A stretch of DNA of 64,000 nucleotides from Corynebacterium sp. ACRQK (lineage in GTDB: Bacteria > Actinomycetota > Actinomycetes > Mycobacteriales > Mycobacteriaceae), in NCBI RefSeq assembly GCF_022345965.1, contig NZ_JAKRMU010000001.1:1-64000 (forward strand). Direction: 5' to 3'. The notes below the pieces were generated by a model. It ran no database searches. It was not told where the DNA came from and was given only the letters and a program-made list of their open reading frames with translations. The position numbers were made by a program, and so were the translations under genes. Positions 1 to 8,759 of this stretch are shown here, piece after piece. How positions within the stretch are numbered: the stretch's first letter is position 1; every line of letters starts with the position of its first letter.

Positions 1-112
1 GTTGTTAGCGGTGGGGTCACGCCCGGTCCCTTTCCGAACCCGGAAGCTAAGCCTACCTGCGCTGATGGTACTGCACCTGGGAGGGTGTGGGAGAGTAAGT
101 CACCGCCGGCAC
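1..112 (+). rRNA. rrf: 5S ribosomal RNA, 5' end cut by the window
   Basis: The sequence carries the actinobacterial 5S core (ACGCCCGGTCCCTTTCCGAA, then CGGAAGCTAAGCC and GATGGTACTGCAC) and ends in GTCACCGCCGGC, which would pair with a 5' strand lying just outside the window. The first few bases of the gene are therefore missing. A strong terminator follows at once, so this is the last gene of an rRNA operon whose 16S and 23S genes lie to the left. The 3' end is estimated to within a few bases. Confidence 0.95.
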
Positions 113-127
113 TAAAACTAAAGAAGT

Positions 128-184
128 GGGGTGTGGGTCGTTGTAGCCTTTCAAAAGGTTGCAGCAACCCACACCTCATTTTTT
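128..184 (+). terminator. rho-independent terminator of the rRNA operon
   Basis: A long hairpin pairs GGTGTGGGT (130-138) with ACCCACACC (167-175). The inner arms TTGTAGCC and GGTTGCAG continue the stem with G-U pairs around a TTTCAAAA loop. The hairpin is followed by a T-rich run at 179-185. Its place directly behind 5S rRNA is the usual position for an rrn terminator. Confidence 0.9.
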
Positions 185-338
185 ATGCCTTTATCGCAAA
201 GCTGCGGAAAAGTAGGCGTCATTAGTAAAAGTCAACAACATTGCGCCTCCGCAACAAGCGAAACTAGGATTGATAAGGTTCACGGGACGGGCCCTACAAC
301 CCGAAAAGACGAAGACGACGGAAGGTGTACCCCCAAGC

Positions 339-1247
339 ATGGCTGAAAACTCAAGCAAAAATCGCGGACGCGGTGGCCGGCCCCAGGGGGAGGGCAAATT
401 CCGCAACAAGGGCGGCTTCAAGCCCAACCGCGGCGGTCGCCCCAGCCGCAACTCCAACAAGAAGCGCGGCTCCAACTGGGAAACCCAGCGTGGCCCACAC
501 AGCGGCCCGCAACGGACCGGCTACCGCGAAGAGCGCCTCAACAAGCGGCTTAACGAACCAGAGGTTCCCCAGGATCTCGATCCGAAGGAGCTCGACCCTT
601 CCGTACGCCAGGAACTCCGCAGCCTCTCCAAGGACAACGCGGACATGGTGGCAAAACACCTGATCATGGCCGCCACGCTCCTAGACGATGAGCCGGAGAA
701 GGCGCTCGCCCACGCTCGCGCCGCCAAGGACCGCGCAGGTCGAGTCTCCGTTGCCCGCGAAACCTGCGGCATTGTTGCCTACCACGCAGGCGAGTGGAAG
801 GAAGCCATCTCCGAGCTGCGCGCTGCTCGCCGTATGGCTGGAGGTCCCGGTTTGCTGCCCGTCCTCGCCGACGCGGAGCGCGGGCTAGGCAAGCCCGAGA
901 AAGCCCTGGAAGTAGCCAACGACCCGCAGGCCGACAAGCTCGACGCCGAATCCAAAGCAGAGCTGGCCATCGTCGTCGCCGGCGCCCACCAGGATCTCGG
1001 CCAGTCCGACGAAGCCCTGCTGGCCCTGGAAGCTCAGCTGGACAACGCCGAGGCCCCAGACGTAACCCGGATGCGCCTGTACTACGCCTACGCAGACGCG
1101 CTTGCCACCGCCAAGCGCACGGATGAAGCGATTGACTGGTTCACTCGTGCAGGCGAAATGGATACCGAAGAGGTTCTGGACGTTCCGGATCGTCTGGCTG
1201 AACTGGGCTCGGACTCTAACGGTGCAAATCAGGACAAGGATAAGTAG
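339..1247 (+). CDS. TPR-like conserved protein (Rv1691-type)
   Basis: A 302-residue protein. The first 70 or so residues are a disordered, basic Gly/Arg/Asn-rich tail (for example RGRGGRPQGEGKFRNKGG), which could bind nucleic acid. The rest is alpha-helical with Ala/Leu-rich repeats such as AREAAKDRAGRVSVAR-like and DEALLALEAQLDNAEAP segments, typical of tetratricopeptide repeats. ATG 339 is preferred to the upstream in-frame ATG at 270 because GGAAGG lies about 13 nt ahead and the extension is low in quality. It is the first gene of a tightly packed plus-strand cluster and ends 3 nt before the HAD gene. The order TPR, HAD, 58-aa protein, tlyA matches mycobacteria. The function is unknown. 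Confidence 0.85.
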   Translation: MAENSSKNRGRGGRPQGEGKFRNKGGFKPNRGGRPSRNSNKKRGSNWETQRGPHSGPQRTGYREERLNKRLNEPEVPQDLDPKELDPSVRQELRSLSKDNADMVAKHLIMAATLLDDEPEKALAHARAAKDRAGRVSVARETCGIVAYHAGEWKEAISELRAARRMAGGPGLLPVLADAERGLGKPEKALEVANDPQADKLDAESKAELAIVVAGAHQDLGQSDEALLALEAQLDNAEAPDVTRMRLYYAYADALATAKRTDEAIDWFTRAGEMDTEEVLDVPDRLAELGSDSNGANQDKDK

Positions 1248-1250
1248 CCC

Positions 1251-2258
1251 ATGGCACACCCGCTGCTGGATAACTACGACGCTCTGCTGGCGGACCTCGA
1301 CGGCACCGTGTTCTCTGGCCACACCCCGATTCCTGGCGCGGCAGAAGGCCTGGCAGGCCGCAAGGTCATGTACGTAACCAACAATGCCTCGCGCGCCCCG
1401 CAGCAGGTCGCCGAGCACCTGAACTCCATGGGCTTCCCGGCGAAGGCGGAAGAGGTAGTTACCTCCGCCATGGCCGCCTGCGACCTGGGAAAGCGCTACA
1501 TCGCCGAGTGCAGTATCGAGCAGCCAATTGCATACGTTATCGGCCACGATTCCTTTAAGCAGTTGGTGGCCGACGCCGGTTTCGAGCTTACGGAGACCGC
1601 CGACGACCAGCCGCATGTTGTTTTCCACGGCCACAGCCCGGACAACAACTGGGCACGCCTCTCCGAGGGCGCCCTGGCCATCCAGCGCGGCGCCCGCTAC
1701 TTTGCCTCCAACTTGGATACGACCTTGCCCTCCGAGCGTGGTTTTCTGGTCGGCAACGGTTCTATGGTCGCAGCCGTGACTTCCGCCACGGGAGTCACTC
1801 CCGAATCCGCTGGTAAGCCTGGCCCCGCCATGTTCGAGGTCGCCGCCCGCCGCGTCGGTTCTACGAAGCCCCTGGCCGTCGGCGATCGTCTGGATACCGA
1901 CATCGCAGGTGGTAACGCCGCGGGGATGGACACGCTCTGCACCGTCACTGGGGTGTCTACCCACACCGATATTATTGACGCCCCTTCGTCCCACCGACCC
2001 AAGTTCATTGCGGGTAACCTACGCGACCACCTGCCCGGCTGGTCCGCGAGCGTGGACGAGGGAACAGCTCGCATCCGCGTGACCGCCGGCGAGCTGGGAG
2101 ACGTGGAAGTCATGGCCGCCGAAGCGCTGGCCGTGGCTGCGCCGCTGGCGTGGAAGCTGATCGACGACCCGGAGATCCCGCAGATCACTAGGGCTGAGAA
2201 CATCGACTTTGTAGGAGCAGACGCGCAGGCCATGGAGGCCCTGGGAGGTTGGAAGTAA
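1251..2258 (+). CDS. HAD-superfamily sugar phosphatase (NagD-like)
   Basis: A 335-residue cytoplasmic hydrolase of the HAD IIA/NagD type. Motif I is DLDGTVFSG near residue 16, with the nucleophilic and acid/base aspartates. Motif II is VTNN near residue 41, the C2 cap follows, and motifs III/IV are visible as GKPGP and GDRLDTDIAGGNAAG. The family dephosphorylates small phosphorylated metabolites; the mycobacterial relative Rv1692 has been described as a glycerol-3-phosphate phosphatase, so that is a reasonable guess at the substrate. The C-terminal 80 residues, rich in Ala and Glu, extend beyond the HAD core. It starts 3 nt after the TPR gene and is directly followed by a small gene at 2259, so it is probably co-transcribed. 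Confidence 0.9.
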   Translation: MAHPLLDNYDALLADLDGTVFSGHTPIPGAAEGLAGRKVMYVTNNASRAPQQVAEHLNSMGFPAKAEEVVTSAMAACDLGKRYIAECSIEQPIAYVIGHDSFKQLVADAGFELTETADDQPHVVFHGHSPDNNWARLSEGALAIQRGARYFASNLDTTLPSERGFLVGNGSMVAAVTSATGVTPESAGKPGPAMFEVAARRVGSTKPLAVGDRLDTDIAGGNAAGMDTLCTVTGVSTHTDIIDAPSSHRPKFIAGNLRDHLPGWSASVDEGTARIRVTAGELGDVEVMAAEALAVAAPLAWKLIDDPEIPQITRAENIDFVGADAQAMEALGGWK

Positions 2259-2435
2259 GTGGGCGAGGGGCAACCGAAACCTTCGATGCTGTCGGGGGAC
2301 AGTAGGCGTCAACAAGAAGAGCTGGCACAGGCCGTCGACGAGCTACTCGCGCGCGACGTCCACGGCGCCGAAGAAGCAGCAGTGCTGGAAGAAGCTCACC
2401 GGGTAGTCAACGAGGCACTCGGAGGCGAACGCTAA
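2259..2435 (+). CDS. conserved 58-aa protein between HAD phosphatase and tlyA
   Basis: A GTG directly after the HAD stop opens a 58-codon frame ending in TAA, which overlaps the tlyA ATG (TAATG). The predicted product is acidic and helical, with segments such as RRQQEELAQAVDELLA and EEAAVLEEAHRVVNEAL that could form an amphipathic helix or coiled coil. Mycobacteria carry a protein of similar size in the same position (Rv1693), which supports a real gene despite its length. No function is known. Translational coupling to both neighbours is likely. Confidence 0.75.
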   Translation: MGEGQPKPSMLSGDSRRQQEELAQAVDELLARDVHGAEEAAVLEEAHRVVNEALGGER

Positions 2436-3286
2436 TGGCCAAAAGAGGGCCGAAGCTGCAGCGCCTGGACGCGGAACTGGTGGCGCGGAAGATCGCCCGC
2501 AGTCGCGAGCATGCCCAGGAAATGATCAAGTCCGGGCGCGTGACCGTCAACGGCATGCTGGCGAAGAAGCCGGCCAGCGGCGTGGACGGGAACGTATCCA
2601 TCAAGGTCGCAGAATCCGAGGACGACCGCTGGGCAAGCCGCGGCGCGCACAAGCTGCTGGGAGCACTTGAGGCTTTCGAACCGCAGGGCCTCAGCGTGGA
2701 AGGCAAAACCGTCCTGGATGCCGGAGCCTCCACCGGCGGCTTTACCGATGTGTGCCTGGATCGCGGTGCGGCGAAGGTAAAGGCAGTGGACGTGGGCTAC
2801 GGCCAGTTGATCTGGCGGCTGCAGAACGACGACCGGGTGGACGTGATGGATCGCACGAACGTGCGTACCCTCACCCCCGAAAACCTTGGCGGACAGGTGG
2901 ATCTGATGGTGGGGGACTTGAGCTTCATTTCTATTCGCCTGGTGCTTCCCGCGCTGTCCGCGTGCGTGATGGAAGGCGGGGATCTGCTGCCGATGGTGAA
3001 GCCGCAGTTCGAGGTCGGCAAGGATCGTCTGGGCCACGGCGGGGTGGTCCGCAGCCCCGAATTGCGTGCGGAAGTGACCCGCGAGGTGGCCGTCGAAGCG
3101 ATGAAGTATGGTTTGAGTACAAAGGCCGTTGTCGCCTCTCCGCTGCCGGGGCCGAGCGGCAATGTTGAGTATTTTCTTTGGTTGGTCAAGGACAGTGCTG
3201 CGGTTTCACCTAGCATGGTTGAAGAGGCTGACTACACCGGCTTGGACGAGATGATTGCAACCGCCATTAAGGAGGGCCCGCAGTGA
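2435..3286 (+). CDS. tlyA: TlyA family rRNA 2'-O-methyltransferase
   Basis: A 283-residue protein with an N-terminal S4 RNA-binding domain (about residues 5-65: LVARKIARSREHAQEMI and SGRVTVNG) followed by an FtsJ-like SAM methyltransferase domain (VLDAGASTGGFTDVCL near residue 95). TlyA methylates ribose at 16S C1409 and 23S C1920 in mycobacteria, modifications needed for capreomycin sensitivity; some actinobacterial TlyA proteins modify only the 23S site, and the sequence does not settle which applies here. The Lys-Asp-Lys-Glu type tetrad fits (SRGAHKL, DLSFIS, VKPQFE). The start overlaps the preceding stop by one base and the end overlaps nadK by four bases (GTGA), which indicates an operon. 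Confidence 0.95.
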   Translation: MAKRGPKLQRLDAELVARKIARSREHAQEMIKSGRVTVNGMLAKKPASGVDGNVSIKVAESEDDRWASRGAHKLLGALEAFEPQGLSVEGKTVLDAGASTGGFTDVCLDRGAAKVKAVDVGYGQLIWRLQNDDRVDVMDRTNVRTLTPENLGGQVDLMVGDLSFISIRLVLPALSACVMEGGDLLPMVKPQFEVGKDRLGHGGVVRSPELRAEVTREVAVEAMKYGLSTKAVVASPLPGPSGNVEYFLWLVKDSAAVSPSMVEEADYTGLDEMIATAIKEGPQ

Positions 3287-4272
3287 CCACACCGGGGACT
3301 GACCACGCCGCGGATCAGGGCGCGGAATCTGGTGACAAGGGCACCGAGGCTACTTCGGGCGCGAAGACCGAGCGCGAGGTTCTACTGGTCGCGCACACCG
3401 GTGTGCACGAGAACCTAGGCCTGGCGGCGGAGGCAGCGTCGCGGCTGCAAAAGGGTGGCATCAACGTTCGCGTGATGGCCACGGCCGATCCTGCTCCGGT
3501 GGCTCGCCACGAGATTCTGGGGCGCTTCAAGCGTTTCGGCCACACCAAGGAAGCCGCCACGGGCGTGGAGATGGTGATCGTCCTGGGCGGCGATGGCACC
3601 TTCCTGCGCGCAGCTGACATTGCGCACTCCGCGGACGTACCGGTGCTGGGCATCAACATGGGCCATATCGGCTTCCTTGCCGAGTGGGAGCAGGAATCGC
3701 TGCAGGAGGCTGTGGATCGGGTGATCGACCGCGATTACCGCATTGAAGACCGCATGACCTTGTCGATCACCGCCCGCGACATGGACGGCCGTGTGCTGGG
3801 CACCGGCTGGGCACTGAACGAATGCTCTGTGGAGAACCTCAACCGCCAGGGCGTGCTAGATACGATCCTGGAGGTCGACGAGCGCCCTGTTTCTTCGTTC
3901 GGTTGTGACGGTGTTTTGGTATCGACGCCCACAGGATCCACCGCCTACGCCTTCAGTGCAGGTGGCCCGGTTCTGTGGCCAGAGCTGGATGCGATTCTGG
4001 TGGTAACCAGCAACGCGCACACGCTCTTTAGCCGCCCGCTGGTGGTCTCCCCGAACTCGATGGTGGCAGTGGAGACGAACCCGTCGACTTCGCCCGCGAC
4101 CGTGGTGATGGATGGTTTCCGCCAGATCCACATGCCCCCGGGAGCGCGCGTGGAGATCCGCCGCGGCCCGCAGCCGGTGCGCTGGGTGCGCCTCGATTCG
4201 GCTCCGTTTACCGACCGCCTGGTACACAAGTTCCGTCTGCCCGTGACGGGCTGGAGGGGTCCGCGCCACTAG
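3283..4272 (+). CDS. nadK: NAD kinase
   Basis: A 329-residue ATP/polyphosphate-NAD kinase that makes NADP. The signature motifs are present: VLGGDGTFLRAAD near residue 105 (GGDG with catalytic Asp), NECSVEN near residue 188, and SFGCDGVLVSTPTGSTAYAF-type ligand loop near residue 205, here split as DGVLVSTPTGSTAYAFSAGG. It starts with GTG overlapping the tlyA stop. An acidic, low-complexity N-terminal extension of about 35 residues precedes the fold and is probably disordered. The gene lies between tlyA and recN as in mycobacteria (ppnK). Confidence 0.96.
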   Translation: MTTPGTDHAADQGAESGDKGTEATSGAKTEREVLLVAHTGVHENLGLAAEAASRLQKGGINVRVMATADPAPVARHEILGRFKRFGHTKEAATGVEMVIVLGGDGTFLRAADIAHSADVPVLGINMGHIGFLAEWEQESLQEAVDRVIDRDYRIEDRMTLSITARDMDGRVLGTGWALNECSVENLNRQGVLDTILEVDERPVSSFGCDGVLVSTPTGSTAYAFSAGGPVLWPELDAILVVTSNAHTLFSRPLVVSPNSMVAVETNPSTSPATVVMDGFRQIHMPPGARVEIRRGPQPVRWVRLDSAPFTDRLVHKFRLPVTGWRGPRH

Positions 4273-4274
4273 TA

Positions 4275-6002
4275 ATGCTGCACGAACTACACATTCGCAA
4301 CCTCGGCGTGATCGAGGAGGCGACGGCGGAGTTTTCCACGGGCTTGAGCGTTGTTACCGGCGAGACCGGTGCGGGTAAGACGATGGTGGTTAGTTCCCTG
4401 CGTCTGCTTTCCGGGCACCGGGCTGATGCTTCCCGCGTGCGCAATGGCGCGGACAGGGCCAGCGTGGAGGGGATTTTCTCTGCGGATTCCGCTGCCGTGG
4501 ATGAGCTGGTTGAGCAGGTCGGCGGGTATGTCGACGACGGGGAGGTCATTGCTTCCCGTACGGTGAACGCCACGGGGCGTTCGCGTGCGCACCTGGCAGG
4601 CAAGACTGTGGCTGCGGGCGTGCTGGGAGAGTTCGCGGGCCACGTCATTACGATCCACGGGCAAAACGACCAACTGCGGCTTCTGGATCCGGTGCGTCAG
4701 CTCGGTGCCTTGGATGACTACGCGGGGCTGGGGGAGAAGGTCGCCACCTACCAGGCTCGCCGCGCTGAGTGGCTGCGTTTGGATAAGGATCTGCGCCGTC
4801 GCATGGAGGCGCGCCGCGATCTGGCCCTGGAGAGCGAAACTCTGCAGCGCGCGGTGGAGGCGATAGACGAGATCGACCCGCAGCCGGGCGAGGACGTGGA
4901 GGTTAAGGCGCAGATCAAACGCCTGCAGGCCGCGGATGATATTCGCGCGGGTCTGCAACGTGCCCAGGCGGCCCTGGACGGCATGGATGGCCTGTCCGGA
5001 GATGATTTCGGCGATTCCGAAGGCGCTAGTGCCCTGGTTGGCCAGGCGACCAACGAGCTGACCAACCTGACGGATACCGAGGCGGAGGGCGGCAACCTTT
5101 CCGACCTGGCGGACCGGCTGGGCGAGGTGAGCGTGCTGCTGGCCGACATTTCCTCCGAGATCGGACAGGCACTGTTGGACGTTCCCGACCCCGACGAGCT
5201 GGACGGGCTGCTGCAGCGCCAGACCCAGCTGCGAGAGCTGCGCAAGTATGCCGTGGACGTGGATGGGGCGCTGGCGTGGCGCGATCAGGCGCGCGAGCGT
5301 CTAGAGTCCATGGACGTTTCCGATGAGGCGTTGCAGAAGCTGCAGGACGATGTCGCGGCTGCGCGGGATGCGGCGCGCGCGGTGGCTGAGGAGTTGTCTT
5401 CGGCGCGCGTGAGGGCGTCCAAAAAATTTTCGAAGGCCGTCACCGAAGAGATCCGGGGACTGCATATGTCGGCCGAGATCCGCGTTGACGTGCGGCAGCC
5501 CGGTGAGAAAGCGGATGAGAAGGCGGGCGAGCTCGGGCCGCACGGCTTCGACGAGGTGGAGTTCCAGCTGGTGCAGGGGGGCAATGTGAATCCGCTGGCG
5601 GGTTCGGCTTCCGGCGGTGAACTTTCGCGCGTGATGCTGGCGCTAGAGGTCGTGTTGGCCGCGGGAACGGAGGGCGGCCGGACGATGGTCTTCGACGAGG
5701 TCGACGCGGGCGTTGGCGGTAAAGCTGCCGTGGAGATCGGGCGCCGTCTGGCGAAGTTGGCGGTTGATAATCAGGTCATCGTCGTTACTCACTTGCCCCA
5801 GGTTGCTGCGTTTGGTGACGCCCACGTGTACGTGGCTAAGGCGACCTCCGCGGACTCGGTAACCTCCTCGGTCCGCACGCTCAGCGAGGATGAGCGGGTG
5901 GAGGAGCTGTCGCGCATGTTGGCTGGTTTGGAGTCCGAGACGGGGCGGGCTCACGCCGAAGAGCTGATAGCGATGGCTACGGAAGCGAAAGCGGAGCTGT
6001 AG
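4275..6002 (+). CDS. recN: DNA repair ATPase RecN
   Basis: A 575-residue SMC-like ATPase for double-strand-break repair. Walker A is VVTGETGAGKTM near residue 30. The central 300 residues form a coiled coil rich in Arg, Glu and Leu. The C-terminal ABC signature LAGSASGGELSRVMLAL and Walker B MVFDEVDAGVGG follow, with the H-loop VTHLPQVAAFGD near residue 510. The ATG lies 2 nt after the nadK stop. In related genomes steA follows directly; here two extra genes intervene. Confidence 0.96.
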   Translation: MLHELHIRNLGVIEEATAEFSTGLSVVTGETGAGKTMVVSSLRLLSGHRADASRVRNGADRASVEGIFSADSAAVDELVEQVGGYVDDGEVIASRTVNATGRSRAHLAGKTVAAGVLGEFAGHVITIHGQNDQLRLLDPVRQLGALDDYAGLGEKVATYQARRAEWLRLDKDLRRRMEARRDLALESETLQRAVEAIDEIDPQPGEDVEVKAQIKRLQAADDIRAGLQRAQAALDGMDGLSGDDFGDSEGASALVGQATNELTNLTDTEAEGGNLSDLADRLGEVSVLLADISSEIGQALLDVPDPDELDGLLQRQTQLRELRKYAVDVDGALAWRDQARERLESMDVSDEALQKLQDDVAAARDAARAVAEELSSARVRASKKFSKAVTEEIRGLHMSAEIRVDVRQPGEKADEKAGELGPHGFDEVEFQLVQGGNVNPLAGSASGGELSRVMLALEVVLAAGTEGGRTMVFDEVDAGVGGKAAVEIGRRLAKLAVDNQVIVVTHLPQVAAFGDAHVYVAKATSADSVTSSVRTLSEDERVEELSRMLAGLESETGRAHAEELIAMATEAKAEL

Positions 6003-6117
6003 AAAAAATTTTTCTGCCAGCGGGCGCGGGGGTGTGATCGGCGCTACAGTGGTGCTGTGTTAAGAGGGGGAGCGCGCACCCGCAGCGATCTGCGTGCAGT
6101 GTGTGGGGGCTAAGACG

Positions 6118-6843
6118 GTGAAGCGTGTAGCGGCAAGTGTGTTTCTAATTTTTTTTGGATTTGCGTTGACTGCGTGTGGCAGCGAGGGGGATGAACCTGC
6201 ACTGACCGGCGCTTTTGCTGAAACTGAGGAGCAACCTACAGGCGACGGGCCTGTGGATAACTCGGGTTCGGGTGAGGCCGAAGGCGACGGCCGTATGCTA
6301 AAACCTGAGGGGCACAAGGGGATGTGGTTCGAGACCGAGCCGACGGATCCGTGGGAGCACTATGTGTGGGCATCGCAGAAGTTCGTGGGGGATCCCATAG
6401 AACTTCCGAAGCTAGAGGGGAAGGCTCCCGACGATCCGCTGGCTGGTCTGCCTGATGTGTGCAACGAGAAAGTGATCGAGCGAATGGAGGAGGTGGGGTT
6501 TGAGCGGAGAAAAGGAATGAGTTTTTCTGGATTTTCGAGATGTGGGTTCTCAGATATTGATTTCAGGGGGTATTCTGTCGGCCCCACGTTCATCTCTTTG
6601 ACATACGACACGAATATTGATGAAAGAACACGGAAAGTTCAAGAACGTGAGTTAAATCCAGAAGATGATCCCCTGTTGATTGAATGGTTGGATTCAAATG
6701 AAGTGGATTGTCGTTATGGAGTGGAAGAAGATGAAATGATTGTAGGATATACAACTTTTCATTCGATAGATGATAGCTATGGCGGGAAGTATCAATGTCA
6801 TGCCGTAAAGCTAGTGTGGCAGTTATTCTATAATTTGACATAA
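6118..6843 (+). CDS. secreted lipoprotein, DUF3558-like
   Basis: GTG 6118 gives a 241-residue product with a classical lipoprotein signal: basic start MKRVAAS, hydrophobic FLIFFGFAL, lipobox LTAC with Cys about residue 20. An upstream in-frame GTG at 6094 is less likely because GGGGG sits about 9 nt before 6118. The mature part begins with an acidic, Gly/Glu-rich linker. It then has two cysteine-bearing segments, LPDVCNEKVIERMEEVGF and FSRCGFSD, resembling the DUF3558 lipoproteins of actinobacteria. The 3' half (from about 6480) is clearly AT-richer than the 5' half and the neighbours, a sign of recombination or recent import. It is paired with the next gene, 17 nt downstream. Confidence 0.75.
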   Translation: MKRVAASVFLIFFGFALTACGSEGDEPALTGAFAETEEQPTGDGPVDNSGSGEAEGDGRMLKPEGHKGMWFETEPTDPWEHYVWASQKFVGDPIELPKLEGKAPDDPLAGLPDVCNEKVIERMEEVGFERRKGMSFSGFSRCGFSDIDFRGYSVGPTFISLTYDTNIDERTRKVQERELNPEDDPLLIEWLDSNEVDCRYGVEEDEMIVGYTTFHSIDDSYGGKYQCHAVKLVWQLFYNLT

Positions 6844-6860
6844 AGTAAACGGGGGGGACA

Positions 6861-8714
6861 ATGTTAAAGTTCGATTTAGCGGCGCTGAGTAAAGTTCAAA
6901 ACTCATTAACAGAAGCAAATGATGCGCTAATCACCTTTTCTGATGCTGTCAGGAGCAAAGGAGCCTATACAACGGTTCCTTCGTTGGGTTCAGCGTTCGT
7001 GCAGCACAGTACTTTCTGGTCTGGTCAGTCAGGATCAGCGATGGAAGTACTGGACATTCTTAAGTCCAATGTGAGTTGGCTGTTGGAGGTATTCTCCAAC
7101 CAACTGGAAGGCTTCGACCTGCAGGAGCATTTCAGCAAACAATCCTTTGATCAGGTAAATTCCCAGGTCTCGGTCGCCGACAACAAGATGCGGAAGTTTT
7201 TTATCCCAACCCGCGATTCCCGGTCGATCGACAACCTGATGTACAACACGCCCGTGACTGTTGCGGAAGCCACGATGCCGCTTGCGTCCCTCATTTCAGC
7301 TTTCCAGGGGGATGATTCCGCGCCTCTCGCGGTCGCGGATTCTTGGGAAAATGCGGCCAAGGCGCTCAAAGACTCCATGGATAACCTCAAGAGCGCATCC
7401 ACTGGCCTGGCCAGCTCCTCCGAGGGTTACTCCTTCGACACAGCCCGTGAGGCCATCGATGACGTCCACAAAACCGGGCTCGTCGTCGCCTCCAACACCA
7501 CCGCAATGGCCGGCTCCGTTCGCCAGTTCCCACTCGTTCGCAGCACGAACCTGCAAGCACTTGAAACCATCCAAGCTACAACCTCGCTGATCGCCGACCC
7601 TGCGGAACGCCTACTCGCCGAACAAGCCGCCGTCGCCAACTTCGTTTCCTCGCAACTGCAGCCATCCCTAGAGATGGTGCGCCCTCCCGTCTCCAACCTC
7701 GGGGTTCCGATCGTTGGGCACTCTGGTGGAGGAACTCTGGACGCCACCACCGTCTCCGCCGCCTCCGCGCAACCGACGGTCACGCACATCAACGGCCACA
7801 CGAATGCCGTTTCTCCGGCAAGCGCCACGGCGCACGGCGAGCAAGCTGCCAACGCAGCAACGAATGCACCTAAACCCACTGCAGCTCCCGCAGCCACTCA
7901 CGCAGCTCCCGCGCCAGGTGGTTTGCACACCCCTGCCAACACGCCCGCACCCGTCCAACCCGCAGCGGCCACAGCAGCACCTCAGGCGCCCGGATTTGCG
8001 CCCGGAGGCATCACGTCACCGGCACAGGCGCCAACGATAGCCCCGCACCAAGCAGCCACGGCCACCGCCACTCCAACCGCTCCCGGCCAGGGCGGTACTT
8101 CCATGCCCGGGACGGAGAACCTCATCAACGCACAGAATCGCTTCGGCGCCGGAAATGGCGCAGCTGGGCGCCCCGGCGCGGTCAGTGAACTGGGAGGCAG
8201 GGGGAGCGGCCCACAGCTTCGCAACATCAGTGGAGGCGCCGGTTCCGGAAGCGGTGCAAACTCCGTCACCGGCACCCCTAAGGCAGACTTGCGAAACGTC
8301 TCCACCACGGCACCTCGCCCGAACCTCCCGGGCAGCCTGAAAGCAATCTCCAGCCCTCTCCACGCCCCTCACGGCGAGAACGCGCACGCGAACACTCCCA
8401 ACTCCGGAAAGAGTGCAACCTCTGCAGTCCACGGAACCACTGGCGCAAAGGGCGGTGCTGGAGTGAAGGGCGGCGGGAACGTGGCGTCCACAGCAATGGG
8501 CAGAGGAACAAGCATCGGCCGAGCAGGCAAGGGGGAGAAGACTGGTCTGCGCGGGTCGGCGGTGACATTCGGCAAGCAGGATCGCTCGTACTTCCGCCGC
8601 ATTTTCCTTAGCGGAGAGGATCCGCTGATCTCCGGGAAGAAGGCGCGTGACCGGAAGGAACGGGACGCCGACCGAGCTACTGCGCAACAGACTGTAAAGA
8701 AGGTGATTCGTTAG
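6861..8714 (+). CDS. large helical protein with WXG100/PPE-like N-terminus and Pro/Ala/Gly-rich tail
   Basis: A 617-residue protein preceded by a G-run. Residues 1-300 are predicted helical and carry FWSGQSGSAMEVL near residue 51, which resembles the W-X-G turn of type VII secretion substrates, then a second helical stretch (DSWENAAKALKDSMDNLKSA). Residues about 300-560 are a low-complexity Ala/Pro/Thr/Gly region. The last 50 residues are very basic (GKKARDRKERDADRATAQQ). No signal peptide is visible. This architecture recalls EspB/PPE-type secreted proteins. No function can be assigned. The pair of this gene and the upstream lipoprotein gene sits inside an otherwise conserved cluster. The first 380 nt are AT-rich and the remainder GC-rich. 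Confidence 0.6.
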   Translation: MLKFDLAALSKVQNSLTEANDALITFSDAVRSKGAYTTVPSLGSAFVQHSTFWSGQSGSAMEVLDILKSNVSWLLEVFSNQLEGFDLQEHFSKQSFDQVNSQVSVADNKMRKFFIPTRDSRSIDNLMYNTPVTVAEATMPLASLISAFQGDDSAPLAVADSWENAAKALKDSMDNLKSASTGLASSSEGYSFDTAREAIDDVHKTGLVVASNTTAMAGSVRQFPLVRSTNLQALETIQATTSLIADPAERLLAEQAAVANFVSSQLQPSLEMVRPPVSNLGVPIVGHSGGGTLDATTVSAASAQPTVTHINGHTNAVSPASATAHGEQAANAATNAPKPTAAPAATHAAPAPGGLHTPANTPAPVQPAAATAAPQAPGFAPGGITSPAQAPTIAPHQAATATATPTAPGQGGTSMPGTENLINAQNRFGAGNGAAGRPGAVSELGGRGSGPQLRNISGGAGSGSGANSVTGTPKADLRNVSTTAPRPNLPGSLKAISSPLHAPHGENAHANTPNSGKSATSAVHGTTGAKGGAGVKGGGNVASTAMGRGTSIGRAGKGEKTGLRGSAVTFGKQDRSYFRRIFLSGEDPLISGKKARDRKERDADRATAQQTVKKVIR

Positions 8715-8759
8715 AGCAAAACAGCCTTTCACCGGCGCGCCTAACGCAACACAGGCCAC

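Noticed and set aside
885..1994. 369-codon minus-strand frame
   Set aside because: Antisense to the TPR and HAD genes; no recognisable domain.
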